From: Candidatus Aphodovivens excrementavium
GTDB lineage: Bacteria > Actinomycetota > Coriobacteriia > Coriobacteriales > Eggerthellaceae
Reading direction: 5' to 3'
DNA length: 64,000 nucleotides
Assembly: GCA_018715935.1 (NCBI GenBank)
Contig: DVKR01000029.1
Location: 154,851-218,850 of the forward strand
Every line of letters begins with the position of its first letter. The first letter of the stretch is position 1. The notes beneath the pieces were generated by a model that was not told the DNA's origin, did not search any database, and saw only the letters and a list, made by a program, of their open reading frames with translations. The translations under genes and the position numbers were made by a program. Below are positions 30,411 to 42,852 of the stretch, piece after piece.

Positions 30411-33113
30411 ATGGGGAAGACCGCAGACAAAACCGTCTACAAAACGACGGGATGGTGCGGGTTCGGCAGCGGCTCTAACACCGCCGCCGTCGACGTAAAG
30501 GACGGGCGCATCGCGCGTATCCGTCCGCTGCATCTTGACGACAAGTACACCGAAGACGAGCTTAACCCGTGGAAGATCGAGGTGCGCGGCCACACGCTGA
30601 CCAGCGGCCTCAAGACAACGCTGCCGCCTATGGCGTTTGGCTACAAAAAGCGCGTGTACTCCAAGAACCGCGTGCCATACCCGCTCAAGCGCGTTGACTG
30701 GGATCCGCACGGCGAGCGCAACCCGCAAAATCGCGGCATCAGCGGGTACGAGCGCATCAGCTGGGACGAGGCGGCTCAGATCTGCGCTGACGAGATCCGC
30801 CGTGTGATCGACACCTATGGCAACACTGCCGTGTTCGTGCAAGGCGACGGCCACGGCGAGACCAAGGTCATGCACGGCGGACACGGGTGTAACACTCACT
30901 TGATGAACCTGCTGGGTGGTTTTACCCTGCAGGCACGCCAGCCGGACAGCTGGGAAGGCTGGTATTGGGGCGCAAAGCACATGTGGGGCATGGACCCCGT
31001 GGGACAGCAGGCGTTCCAGAGCAACCTTTTGTGGGACATCTGCGAGAATTCCGACGCCGTCATCTGCGTGGGGTGCGACCCCGAGACCACTCCGTGGGGC
31101 TGGGGCGGGCAGATGGCCTCCAAGATCAGCTACTTCTGGAGCGAGATAGGAATCAAGCAGATCTACATCTGCCCCGACCTCAACTACGGCGCAGCCATCC
31201 ATGCCGACAAGTGGATTCCCGTGCTGCCCAATACCGACGCCGCTTTGTGGCTTGCCATCGCGTGGGTGTGGCTTACCGAGAACACCTACGACAAGGATTA
31301 CCTTGCCACGCATGCTGACGGGTTCGACTGGTTCAAGCACTACGTGCTGGGCGGCGAGGACGGCCAGCCCAAGACTCCGCAGTGGGCGGAGGGCAAGTGC
31401 GGAGTGCCGGCAGCCGACATCAAGGCGCTGGCGCGGTACTGGGCTACGCACAAGGTGTCTACCGTGCACTGCAACGGTGGCGGCTACATCCGCAGTTGCT
31501 TTGCTACCGAACCCGCTCGCCTCGAGATCGCGCTTTTGGCGATGCAGGGCGTGGGCGCTCCTGGTAAGAACATGTTCAAGATGATGGAGTGGGGTCTCTA
31601 CGGCATGCAAAGCCTCAATCCCATTCCCCACGGCGAATGGGGCACGTTCATGTGGGCGGGCTTTACCGGCCATGTGGCGGGAACCGACCTGGTTAACTTT
31701 ATCCCGCAGACGCTCGTGCCCGACGCCATCATGTTGCCCGAAGGCGAAAAGCTGCACTGGTACGGCCGCGTGGTGGCGGGTCTGTCGCGCGAGGATCAGT
31801 TCACGCCTTACGAATATCCCATGGAGGGCGCAAGCCGTATCCATATGATCTGGACCGATACGCCGTGCTGGTCCACCTGTTGGAACGGCGGGCATCGCAT
31901 GCAGGATGCTCTGCGCCATCCCTCCATCGAGTTTTATCTGGTCGAGCATCCCTGGATGGAGAACGACACCCTGTTCGGCGACATCATCCTGCCCATCTCC
32001 ACCAAGTTCGAAGAGCACGACATCGCCACCTCCACCCAGTGCGGTGAAAACGACATGGTGGTTCTGGAAGAGAAGGCTGTCGACGAGGTCGGCGAGGCAA
32101 AGTCCGACGCCGAGGCTGTGCTTGCCATTGCCGAGAAACTGGGCGTGGCAGACGAGCTGTGGGAGCATTGGGTGTATCCGCCTATGACCGCCGCTCAAAA
32201 CACTGAGTCTGCCGGAACCGATGAAGAGGACTTCGTCAACATGGTGGAGGCGTCGACCGAGCACGTGTTCGGCGAGCCGGGATTCGAGTCCCTCCAGCTG
32301 CGCAGCTACACCCTTGGCGGCTGCCAAGAACACATGCCCTACGGCGAGTTCTTACAAAAGGGGTACCTGCCCATTCGCTTCAAAGATGAGGATGAGTGGA
32401 AGTCCGAACCGATTGGCATGCGGAACTTCTACGAGGATCCCGAGAGCTTCCCTTTGGCAACGCCTACGGGCAAGATCGAGTTCTACGCGACTGGCATCGC
32501 CGACTGCTGGGGCGACGATGGTGAGCGTCCGCCCGTGCCCAAGTGGATCGAGGAGAGCGAGGCTCATCATGAGCGTCTGACCTGCGATCGCGGCAAGGAC
32601 TATCCGTTCTTGGTGGTGAGCAACCATCCGAGGTGGCGCGTGCATGCCGAGCACGACGACATCACATGGCTGCGCGAGATCGAGACGTGCAAGGTTACCG
32701 GTCCGGACGGCTACAAGTACGAGCCGGTGTGGATCAATCCGATCGACGCGCGCGCCCGCGGCATCAAGACCGGCGACGTCGTCCGCATCTACAACGAGCG
32801 CGGCAGCGTGCTGGGTGGCGCTTACGTCACCGAGCGCATCCGTCCAAGCGTTATCAGCCAAGATCATGGCGCGCGGGTCGATTCCATCGTCACGGGTACC
32901 GGTGGCATCGACCGCGGCGGCGCTAACAACCTCATTTGCCCTGGCGCCACCACGTCAAAGAACGCGCCCGGCGAGGTGACCAACGGCTTTTTGGCCAACA
33001 TCGAAAAAGTGGACGTGTTCGCGCTCGCCAAGCAGTATCCCGAGGCGTTCGCCCGCGACTACGATCCGGCGGACGGTCTGCAGGCGCAGGCGCGCATTAT
33101 CAAGGGGGAGTAG
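30411..33113 (+). CDS. Pyrogallol/phloroglucinol-transhydroxylase-type large subunit
   Basis: A 900-residue bis-pterin molybdo-enzyme of the DMSO-reductase superfamily. It matches the transhydroxylase large subunit (TthL of Pelobacter) in length and in blocks such as VPYPLKRVDWDP, GYERISWDEA and QPDSWEGWYWGAKHMWG (about residues 177-193). The last block contains the Asp-Ser-Trp that lines the TthL active site. Like TthL it lacks the N-terminal cysteine motif for an Fe-S cluster, so the clusters must sit on the small subunit encoded 3 bp downstream. TthL moves hydroxyl groups between polyphenols without net redox. The substrate here is unproven. AGGAGAAG precedes the ATG. Confidence 0.88.
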   Translation: MGKTADKTVYKTTGWCGFGSGSNTAAVDVKDGRIARIRPLHLDDKYTEDELNPWKIEVRGHTLTSGLKTTLPPMAFGYKKRVYSKNRVPYPLKRVDWDPHGERNPQNRGISGYERISWDEAAQICADEIRRVIDTYGNTAVFVQGDGHGETKVMHGGHGCNTHLMNLLGGFTLQARQPDSWEGWYWGAKHMWGMDPVGQQAFQSNLLWDICENSDAVICVGCDPETTPWGWGGQMASKISYFWSEIGIKQIYICPDLNYGAAIHADKWIPVLPNTDAALWLAIAWVWLTENTYDKDYLATHADGFDWFKHYVLGGEDGQPKTPQWAEGKCGVPAADIKALARYWATHKVSTVHCNGGGYIRSCFATEPARLEIALLAMQGVGAPGKNMFKMMEWGLYGMQSLNPIPHGEWGTFMWAGFTGHVAGTDLVNFIPQTLVPDAIMLPEGEKLHWYGRVVAGLSREDQFTPYEYPMEGASRIHMIWTDTPCWSTCWNGGHRMQDALRHPSIEFYLVEHPWMENDTLFGDIILPISTKFEEHDIATSTQCGENDMVVLEEKAVDEVGEAKSDAEAVLAIAEKLGVADELWEHWVYPPMTAAQNTESAGTDEEDFVNMVEASTEHVFGEPGFESLQLRSYTLGGCQEHMPYGEFLQKGYLPIRFKDEDEWKSEPIGMRNFYEDPESFPLATPTGKIEFYATGIADCWGDDGERPPVPKWIEESEAHHERLTCDRGKDYPFLVVSNHPRWRVHAEHDDITWLREIETCKVTGPDGYKYEPVWINPIDARARGIKTGDVVRIYNERGSVLGGAYVTERIRPSVISQDHGARVDSIVTGTGGIDRGGANNLICPGATTSKNAPGEVTNGFLANIEKVDVFALAKQYPEAFARDYDPADGLQAQARIIKGE

Positions 33114-33116
33114 ACC

Positions 33117-33917
33117 ATGGGGAAGAAAGTGTTTCTGATTGACGTTGCGCGTTGCAACGGGTGCCACAACTGTCAGATCGCCTGCAAGGACGAGCACTGC
33201 GGTGTGGACTGGCCGCCGTATGCCAAAGCGCAGCCCGACACCGGCCAGTTCTGGTGCAAGGTAGAGCAATCCGTGCATGGCACGGTGCCCAAGGTGAACA
33301 TGACCTACGTACCCAAGATCGGAGCGCAAGACGAGGCGGTTCGTGCATATGCAGGGGACATGCTGATGCCGCGAGAAGATGGCCTGATCGTGATCGATCC
33401 TGAAAAGGCGACGGGGCGCAAAGACATTGCCGACAAGTTCGAGGGCGTGTTCTGGAACGAGAAGCTTCAGATTCCGCAGGGCTGCACGGGCTGCGCGCAT
33501 TTGCTGGACGACGGATGGACGGCTCCGCGCTGCGTGGACGCCTGCGCCACCGAGGCGCTGCTCTTCGGCGACGAAGAAGAATTCGCCGAAGAGCTGAAGC
33601 AGGCCGAGAGGCTTACGCCCACGAGCAACGTGTTCTACCTGAACTTGCCTAAGCGCTGGGTTGCTGGCCAGGTCATTGACGAGCTTCACGATGAGGTGGT
33701 TATTGGGGCGACGGTGACGCTTCGCTCTGCAAGCGGCGAGGAGCTGACGACCGCAACCGACGAGTTTGGCGATTTCTGGTTCCGACAGATCGAGGGAGGC
33801 GTCTATCACCTCAAGGTGGAAGGGGGAGATTACGTGGCGCGCGAATTAGACGTCGATTGCACCGAAGACGACGTCAACACGGGGCGGATCTCCCTTTATA
33901 GGCTTGATTTCAAGTAG
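33117..33917 (+). CDS. Transhydroxylase-type Fe-S small subunit with transthyretin-like tail
   Basis: A 266-residue partner of the preceding enzyme. Motif I is complete (C13, C16, C19, C23) and a final motif GCTGCAHLLDD with RCVDAC is present. The two middle cysteine motifs expected in DmsB/TthS-like subunits are not: the segments around MTYVPKIGAQDE and DKFEGVFWNEK carry none of the usual cysteines. Two [4Fe-4S] clusters are therefore likely. Residues about 180-266 form a beta-sandwich, transthyretin/CNA-B-like domain, also found in TthS. The gene starts 3 bp after the large-subunit stop. Confidence 0.9.
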   Translation: MGKKVFLIDVARCNGCHNCQIACKDEHCGVDWPPYAKAQPDTGQFWCKVEQSVHGTVPKVNMTYVPKIGAQDEAVRAYAGDMLMPREDGLIVIDPEKATGRKDIADKFEGVFWNEKLQIPQGCTGCAHLLDDGWTAPRCVDACATEALLFGDEEEFAEELKQAERLTPTSNVFYLNLPKRWVAGQVIDELHDEVVIGATVTLRSASGEELTTATDEFGDFWFRQIEGGVYHLKVEGGDYVARELDVDCTEDDVNTGRISLYRLDFK

Positions 33918-33984
33918 GTTGATTATATAAACAGGTGACATATTGCGAAGCGTGAAGCATCGAAGTCTCGCGGCGTGTAAAACG

Positions 33985-34014
33985 AAAGGCGGCAGCCATG
34001 GGGCTGCCGCCTTT
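33985..34014. terminator. Bidirectional terminator
   Basis: AAAGGCGGCAGCC (33985-33997) pairs with GGCTGCCGCCTTT (34002-34014). A/T runs on both flanks let it serve both the transhydroxylase operon and the convergent aquaporin gene. Confidence 0.88.
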
Positions 34015-34056
34015 GTATGCGCTGTGCGAGCATGCTTGAAAAAGCGCTTGGGTGCG

Positions 34057-34773
34057 CTACTCGTCCTTGCTCGCCTTGGCTTTGAGCGCCGTGAAGATCA
34101 ACGCTGCCAGAGCGGCGCCAACAAGCGGAGCCACAATGAACACCCATACCTGAGACAGGGCGGTGGCGTCACCCTGCGTGAACATGGCGAGTGCAGGGCC
34201 GAAGCTGCGGGCGGGGTTGACCGAAGTGCCCGTCAGCGGAATGCCCATAATGTGAACGAAGGTGAGCGCCAGGCCGATGATGATGCCTACGAACGGAGCG
34301 GTTTTCGCGTCGGCGGTGGAGCCGAGTACGACCAGAACGAAAATGCAGGTCAGGATGATTTCAACAACGATCGCGCCTCCCATGTTCAGGCCGGTCGTAG
34401 AGGCCTCGTCAAACCCGTTGCAGCCCAATCCGGTAACCAGCGCGCCGCCAAGCTCTGTGCAGCTTACGATGCCCAGCAGCACGAACGCCGCCACGATGCC
34501 GCCGACAAACTGCGCGATCCAGTAGCCGATCAGATCCTTGCCCGACAGGCGTTTGTCCAGGAACAGCCCCAGCGATACCGCCGGGTTGATGTGACAGCCC
34601 GACACGTTGCCAATCACGAACGCCATTGCAACGATGGACAGGCCGAACGCGAACGCTATTCCCAAGGCGCCAAGGGTTGCGCCGGCAATGGCGGCGCTGC
34701 CGCAGCCGAACAGCGTCAGCACGAACGTGCCCAGCGCCTCAGCGCCGTATTTCTTCAGTGCGGATGGTTCCAT
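34057..34773 (-). CDS. Aquaporin (MIP family), AqpZ-like
   Basis: A 238-residue channel with six helices and both NPA boxes: GCHINPAVSLGL in the first half and GTSVNPARSFGPAL in the second. A narrow-filter Arg follows the second NPA (NPAR). The sequence favours water-selective AqpZ rather than GlpF, because the broad-pore Asp after the second NPA motif of glycerol channels is replaced by Ser. It sits convergent to the transhydroxylase operon and has its own terminator. Confidence 0.9.
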   Translation of the reverse strand: MEPSALKKYGAEALGTFVLTLFGCGSAAIAGATLGALGIAFAFGLSIVAMAFVIGNVSGCHINPAVSLGLFLDKRLSGKDLIGYWIAQFVGGIVAAFVLLGIVSCTELGGALVTGLGCNGFDEASTTGLNMGGAIVVEIILTCIFVLVVLGSTADAKTAPFVGIIIGLALTFVHIMGIPLTGTSVNPARSFGPALAMFTQGDATALSQVWVFIVAPLVGAALAALIFTALKAKASKDE

Positions 34774-34920
34774 AGTTTTTCCTCTCTCTTAAGCAACGCC
34801 GGCTTATGATGGGTAAACCAAAATCGCACGTCAACTCATTCAAGTAGAAATTGAAACCTGAGCGATGCCATTTCGGATTGAGCCGAGTAGCTTGGAGGTT
34901 GCGGGGAAAGGAGGCTCTTT

Positions 34921-35316
34921 GTGCCATTTCCGGAAATACTAATGAACTGTCTATGCGTGGGAGCGGGCGGGTGCGTGGGTGCCGTCGCTCGCTATCTTTT
35001 GGGCTTGGCGATCCCAGCGCATCAGTCGGGGTTTCCGCTGGGGACGTTCGCCATCAATGTCGCGGGCGCGTTTTTCATCGCGTTCATTGCCACGTGGTTT
35101 CTGCGTAACGCTGGCTTGGACGGCAGAATGCTGCTCTTTTTGATGACGGGCGTGTGCGGCGGGTTCACCACGTTCTCGTCGTTCACTTGGGAGTCGCTGC
35201 AGCTTATCCAGCGTGGCGACGTTCTGGTGGCAGGTGCCTACATCGTCGGCAGCTGCGTACTGTGCCTTGTCGCCGCGCTTGTCGGACAGCAGCTTGCGGC
35301 GCGGCTGGCTGGGTAG
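34921..35316 (+). CDS. crcB: Fluoride channel FluC/CrcB
   Basis: A 131-residue protein with four helices, the signature GxxGAxxRY (GCVGAVARYLLGL), GTFAINVAGAF with the conserved Asn, and GFTTFSSFTWE with the paired Phe and Thr-Phe-Ser-Ser motif of Fluc channels. It exports fluoride as an antiparallel homodimer. The GTG at 34921 has AAAGGAGG at a good distance. The short upstream gap does not contain a fluoride riboswitch that I can recognise. A terminator lies between it and glmS. Confidence 0.93.
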   Translation: MPFPEILMNCLCVGAGGCVGAVARYLLGLAIPAHQSGFPLGTFAINVAGAFFIAFIATWFLRNAGLDGRMLLFLMTGVCGGFTTFSSFTWESLQLIQRGDVLVAGAYIVGSCVLCLVAALVGQQLAARLAG

Positions 35317-35335
35317 ACCGTCCTCGAGCGGCGCC

Positions 35336-35416
35336 GCGCTGCGTTCCGGCTGGGCCGCAGCGTTGCTTCGTGCCGCTGCGCTGCACTTCGGCTGTGCTGC
35401 AGCGTTGTGTCACGCC
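35336..35416 (+). repeat. Imperfect 42-bp tandem repeat of hairpins
   Basis: Two 39-bp units (35336-35374 and 35378-35416) are about three-quarters identical, each containing a CGCTGC...GCAGCG inverted repeat. They lie between crcB and the terminator upstream of glmS. Function unknown. Confidence 0.6.
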
Positions 35417-35475
35417 GCCCACCTTGGTTTTCCCCTGCGCTTTTTGGGAGAGCGGGTGAGGGGCGGCGTTTTTCA
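35412..35475 (+). terminator. Terminator between crcB and glmS
   Basis: ACGCCGCCC at 35412-35420 pairs with GGGGCGGCGT ending at about 35469, enclosing a smaller internal stem, followed by TTTTT. A TACAAT -10-like box follows at about 35478, probably the glmS promoter. Confidence 0.7.
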
Positions 35476-35560
35476 CCTACAATAGCCAACGTTTGCTGCA
35501 CCCGCCGCAGCGCAGATGTTCGAGCGCGCCGCGGGCATCGTCACTGCAAAGGAGCGCGTT

Positions 35561-37414
<1,854 letters not shown>

Positions 37415-37442
37415 CAGGGTTTCCGACTGCGGAGAAGTATTC

Positions 37443-37961
37443 ATGGAAGACAATTTGGGCATCGAGGGCCAGGTAGGCCTGGGGGTCGACATCGTCGAGA
37501 TTGAGCGAATGCGGCGCATCCTTGCGCGCACGCCGCGGTTTCGCGAGCGCATGTTCTCGGAAGACGAGCGTGCCTACTGCGATTCCAAGGCGGCACCCGA
37601 GGTGCACTATGCCACGCGCTTCGCGGCAAAAGAGGCGGTGGTAAAGGCGTTGGGCACGGGGTTTTCTCAGGGAATAAGCCCCCGCGACATTGAAGTGAAG
37701 CGCACCTCTAAAGGAAAGCCTTACGTGGCGCTGAGCGGTCGGGCTCACGAGTTGGCGCAGGAAGCGGGCGTGCGCGAGCTGCCGATTTCGCTTTCCTTCA
37801 CGCATACCGAGGCGGTAGCGTGCGCAATGGCGATAACCGAGGAAAGCATTCGCGCATCTGAAAAGAGAGTGGATCCTATGGCCGAGCTTGCCCAGCAGTT
37901 CAAAGAGGCGCGCGCCCTCCTTGACGAAATTGATTCTCAGCCGACAGGTGATACTCAGTGA
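37443..37961 (+). CDS. acpS: Holo-[acyl-carrier-protein] synthase
   Basis: A 172-residue phosphopantetheinyl transferase that activates ACP. The family motifs are GLGVDIVEIERM (metal-binding Asp) and RFAAKEAVVKALGTG. The AcpS core ends near residue 125, and about 45 extra residues form a charged tail absent from most AcpS proteins. The gene follows glmS by 28 bp and overlaps nnrD by four bases (GTGA), so glmS-acpS-nnrD is likely one operon. The acpS-nnrD pairing is common in actinobacteria. Confidence 0.93.
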   Translation: MEDNLGIEGQVGLGVDIVEIERMRRILARTPRFRERMFSEDERAYCDSKAAPEVHYATRFAAKEAVVKALGTGFSQGISPRDIEVKRTSKGKPYVALSGRAHELAQEAGVRELPISLSFTHTEAVACAMAITEESIRASEKRVDPMAELAQQFKEARALLDEIDSQPTGDTQ

Positions 37962-39025
37962 GCGGTGCGAAGCGGCTGGCTCCGGAAAAAGGGGTTCTGC
38001 CGGTGCGCGCGTCGCGTGCGCACGTTTCCGGCGAAAGTGCGGCGCAAACAGACTCCACGCTGCGCAATTCTCTTGCATCGCCCTCGTTCGAGCTCGGGTC
38101 GGTGCGCGTGCGGACGTATTCTTCAGACGAGCTGGCGGCCTTGCTCCCCATGCCCGACTTCGATGCAAACAAATACTCGCGCGGAAAGCTGACTATCGTG
38201 GGCGGGTCGGCTGCCTATCCGGGAGCGGCATGCATTGCCGCTGCGGCTTCGCAGCGTGCGGGCGCGGGCTACACCGAAGTTCGCTGTGCGCCCGAAGCGA
38301 TGCCGGTGATCCAGGCGTTTCGTCCTTCGGTGGTTGTTCGCTCCTGGAAGGAGCTTGCATCTGAGGATTTTGTAGCAACGAGTCTGCGCAAACCCTGCGC
38401 CTACGTGGTGGGTTGCGGGCTGGATGCCTCAACCAAGCAGGGTGCAGCCGAGGCGAAAGAGCTTGTGTGCGCGGTTGTCAAACAGGCTCACGCTCCCGTT
38501 CTTGTTGACGGCGGGGGGCTGAACGCGTTGGCAACCCGTAAAGGGCAGCGGCTCTTACGTCGCCGTTTTGTCAACGGATGGCCGACGGTGATAACTCCTC
38601 ATATGGGAGAGGCCGCGCGTCTTGCCAAACCGTTCGGGTTTTCCACGTCAGACCCCGGTCGGTTGGCCTGCCTTTTGGCGTTGGCCTATGGGGTGGTGGC
38701 GGTGGTGAAAGGCCCCAACACCTATGTTTCTGACGGCGAGATGGTCACCTGCATAGACGAGGGGACGCCCGCGCTTGCCAAGGCGGGCACCGGCGATGCC
38801 CTTGCGGGCATACTGGGCGCGCTGCTTGCACAGGGTCTTTCCGCAGTTGACGCCGCAGTGCTCGCAACTGTTTTGCATGCGCGCGCAGGCAAGGCGGCGG
38901 CTCAGCGGCTAACGGATATCGGCGTTGCCGCCGAAGACGTGGTGGAGGCGCTGCCCGATGCCATCGGCTCGGTGGCGGAAGGGAAGTCGCGATTTCGTCG
39001 GTTTGGAAACAAACTTCATTTGTGA
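37958..39025 (+). CDS. nnrD: ADP/ATP-dependent NAD(P)H-hydrate dehydratase
   Basis: A 355-residue ribokinase-fold repair enzyme that dehydrates NADHX/NADPHX. YSRGKLTIVGGSAAYPGA (about 70-87), VDGGGLNAL and the catalytic KAGTGDALAGILGALLAQG are all diagnostic. The NnrE epimerase domain often fused in front is missing; instead there is a 55-residue unstructured N-terminus of unknown role. GTG start overlaps the acpS stop. Confidence 0.93.
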   Translation: MSGAKRLAPEKGVLPVRASRAHVSGESAAQTDSTLRNSLASPSFELGSVRVRTYSSDELAALLPMPDFDANKYSRGKLTIVGGSAAYPGAACIAAAASQRAGAGYTEVRCAPEAMPVIQAFRPSVVVRSWKELASEDFVATSLRKPCAYVVGCGLDASTKQGAAEAKELVCAVVKQAHAPVLVDGGGLNALATRKGQRLLRRRFVNGWPTVITPHMGEAARLAKPFGFSTSDPGRLACLLALAYGVVAVVKGPNTYVSDGEMVTCIDEGTPALAKAGTGDALAGILGALLAQGLSAVDAAVLATVLHARAGKAAAQRLTDIGVAAEDVVEALPDAIGSVAEGKSRFRRFGNKLHL

Positions 39026-39135
39026 GTTCGCAGCCCGCCCCTTGTCTATAATGAAGGCGAAAGCAGCTGCGACAGAACGAAAGCAGCTGCGAAAGAACGT
39101 GCGGTTTTGTGAGCCGAGCAGGAAGAGGTGATCGT

Positions 39136-39663
39136 ATGTATGGCGAGAGGCGACACGACTGGGGTTTGATAGTTGCTGGCGCTCTTCTGGTAATTTGCGC
39201 GTTTGTGTGCTTGTTGATGCCGGGCGTTACCCTGGTCACTATCACGCTCATCGCCGGCGCAACCTTTCTGGTGTCCGGCATTATGGACGTTGTCGAATAC
39301 GTGCGTTTTCGCGACCAGCTGATGCTTTCCGGCTGGGTGCTTGTCTATGCCATCCTAGACATCCTTATCGGCGTCATGTTCGCGTTGCATCCTCTTGCGT
39401 TTTCGGTAGTGCTGCCTTGGCTGATCGGCGGATTCTTCATCGTGTTCGGCGTTTTCGAAGTGGTTACCGCCTTTAAAGCACGGCGGCTTGAGGTTCCTCT
39501 GTGGGGCTGGGGTGTGTTTTCGGGCGTGGTGGGCGTCGTTTGCGGCCTTACGTTCTTCCTGAGCCCTGCGACGCTCTCGATTTTCATCGCGCTGTTCATG
39601 ATCATGCGCGGCGCATCGCTTTTGGTATTCGGATGGAACGCGGGGCGTATGCAGCTGTGGTGA
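39136..39663 (+). CDS. DUF308/HdeD-family membrane protein
   Basis: A 175-residue protein with six predicted helices in three pairs, as in HdeD-like DUF308 proteins (GALLVICAFVCLLMPG; LDILIGVMFALHPL; GVVCGLTFFLSP). HdeD of E. coli is linked to acid resistance, but most members are uncharacterised. The ATG at 39136 is preceded by AGGAAGAGG. It is probably monocistronic, with a terminator at 39722-39746. Confidence 0.88.
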   Translation: MYGERRHDWGLIVAGALLVICAFVCLLMPGVTLVTITLIAGATFLVSGIMDVVEYVRFRDQLMLSGWVLVYAILDILIGVMFALHPLAFSVVLPWLIGGFFIVFGVFEVVTAFKARRLEVPLWGWGVFSGVVGVVCGLTFFLSPATLSIFIALFMIMRGASLLVFGWNAGRMQLW

Positions 39664-39700
39664 GAATCTGTGCCAATGCGGCGATATTCCCTCGTGATAG

Positions 39701-41929
<2,229 letters not shown>

Positions 41930-42368
41930 TCGCGGAGGGGCACCGCGAGTGCTGCGTGGAGGCGTGCCAGAGGGGTGCATCTAATGGCATGCCCTGGTAC
42001 TGTCTCCAGGTTAACTGTAGTAAACCTATACTTTAAAATAATATATAACAATATAAGGTTGTTCTAAGAACATTATTTCAGACAGGGTATTGTAACCGAA
42101 AACAATAAAATAATTGCCCCCCCCCCTGCGGTTTTTTGCTCTTTAGGGTGCTAGAATGGCGACGTATTTAAGGTCACTTGAAGAGCCGTTTTTTCTTCCA
42201 TGACCCCATGCGTTGTAGGGTAGTGGCGGTTTCGAAACAATCTGGCAGCGCAGAAATAGGGAGGGAGCGCATACGTGCTCTGGGTTGTTTCGCGTTTGCT
42301 GCAACGCGACGGGTTTACCCGCGCCTCGGGATCTGGTGCCTCTCTGCCCAAAACGGGGAGGTGCTGAC
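41930..42368 (+). other. AT-rich intergenic region with a C10 tract
   Basis: About 440 bp without a gene. From about 42010 to 42115 the base composition drops sharply to A/T-rich, unlike the rest of the window. It contains a 13-bp perfect palindrome TGTTCTAAGAACA at 42060-42072, a run of ten C at 42117-42126 followed by a T6 tract, and GGGAGGTG at 42355-42362 serving the next gene. It could be a promoter/operator region or a trace of foreign DNA. Confidence 0.6.
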
Positions 42369-42743
42369 ATGGCGTCGTTTCCCCTTTCTTCCTCTAACGG
42401 GTTGTATTCCTATGAGACCATTGCGCATCTTGCCGACGATCTGTTGAGCAAATCCGACCAAAATCGTTCTCATGCGCTGTTCTTGGTGGACCACGACACG
42501 CTCGACAACATCAATAAGGCTTTTGGGCGCGATGTGGGTGATGCGGTAATTCAGCACACTACCGAAACGCTTCCGACGGTGTTTCGCGCAACCGATCTGG
42601 TTGCGCGCACATACGATGACGACATCATCGCGGGCATGCACCAAGACGATCGTCGGCGTGTGAGAGACGAGCTTGCCGAGGCGCTGGAAACCAACTCTTC
42701 ATTGAAGACGATTGCATTAGCGAGATTTGGGGGGGGGGAGTGA
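42369..42743 (+). CDS. Short degenerate GGDEF-like protein ending in a G10 tract
   Basis: A 124-residue protein resembling the middle of a GGDEF domain: HALFLVDHDTLDNINKAFG, then FRATDLVAR followed by TYDDDI (about 81-86) where GGDEF should stand. Without Gly-Gly and Glu it cannot be an active diguanylate cyclase, and the C-terminal part of the fold is missing. The last codons run through a ten-G tract (42729-42738), so slippage would change the last residues; each alternative frame stops within about 70 bases. It may be a GTP/c-di-GMP sensor or a decaying gene. It lies upstream of modA, and the next promoter is downstream of it. Confidence 0.6.
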   Translation: MASFPLSSSNGLYSYETIAHLADDLLSKSDQNRSHALFLVDHDTLDNINKAFGRDVGDAVIQHTTETLPTVFRATDLVARTYDDDIIAGMHQDDRRRVRDELAEALETNSSLKTIALARFGGGE

Positions 42744-42783
42744 GATTCGGGGGGCAAGGTATGCGTTTCCCGATGTCTTCTTT

Positions 42784-42852
42784 ATAGTCAATTTACAATA
42801 GATTAAGCTAGCAATAATAATTCTTGACTATATTAACGTATAAGAATAATAT
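42784..42852 (+). promoter_or_regulatory. modA promoter with flanking inverted repeat
   Basis: An excellent sigma-70-type promoter: TTGACT 42824-42829 and TAATAT 42847-42852, exactly 17 bp apart, in AT-rich DNA. ATAGTCAA (42784-42791) is the reverse complement of TTGACTAT (42824-42831), which overlaps the -35 box, so a repressor such as a ModE-type molybdate sensor could bind here. ModE itself is not seen. Confidence 0.7.

Noticed and set aside
34850..34920. Fluoride riboswitch before crcB
   Set aside because: A GCGATGCC stretch recalls part of the crcB motif, but the conserved pseudoknot and 3-prime segments cannot be found. A covariance search would decide.
35476..35560. glmS ribozyme upstream of glmS
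   Set aside because: The leader is too short and lacks the conserved ribozyme core. A terminator and a -10 box occupy the space.
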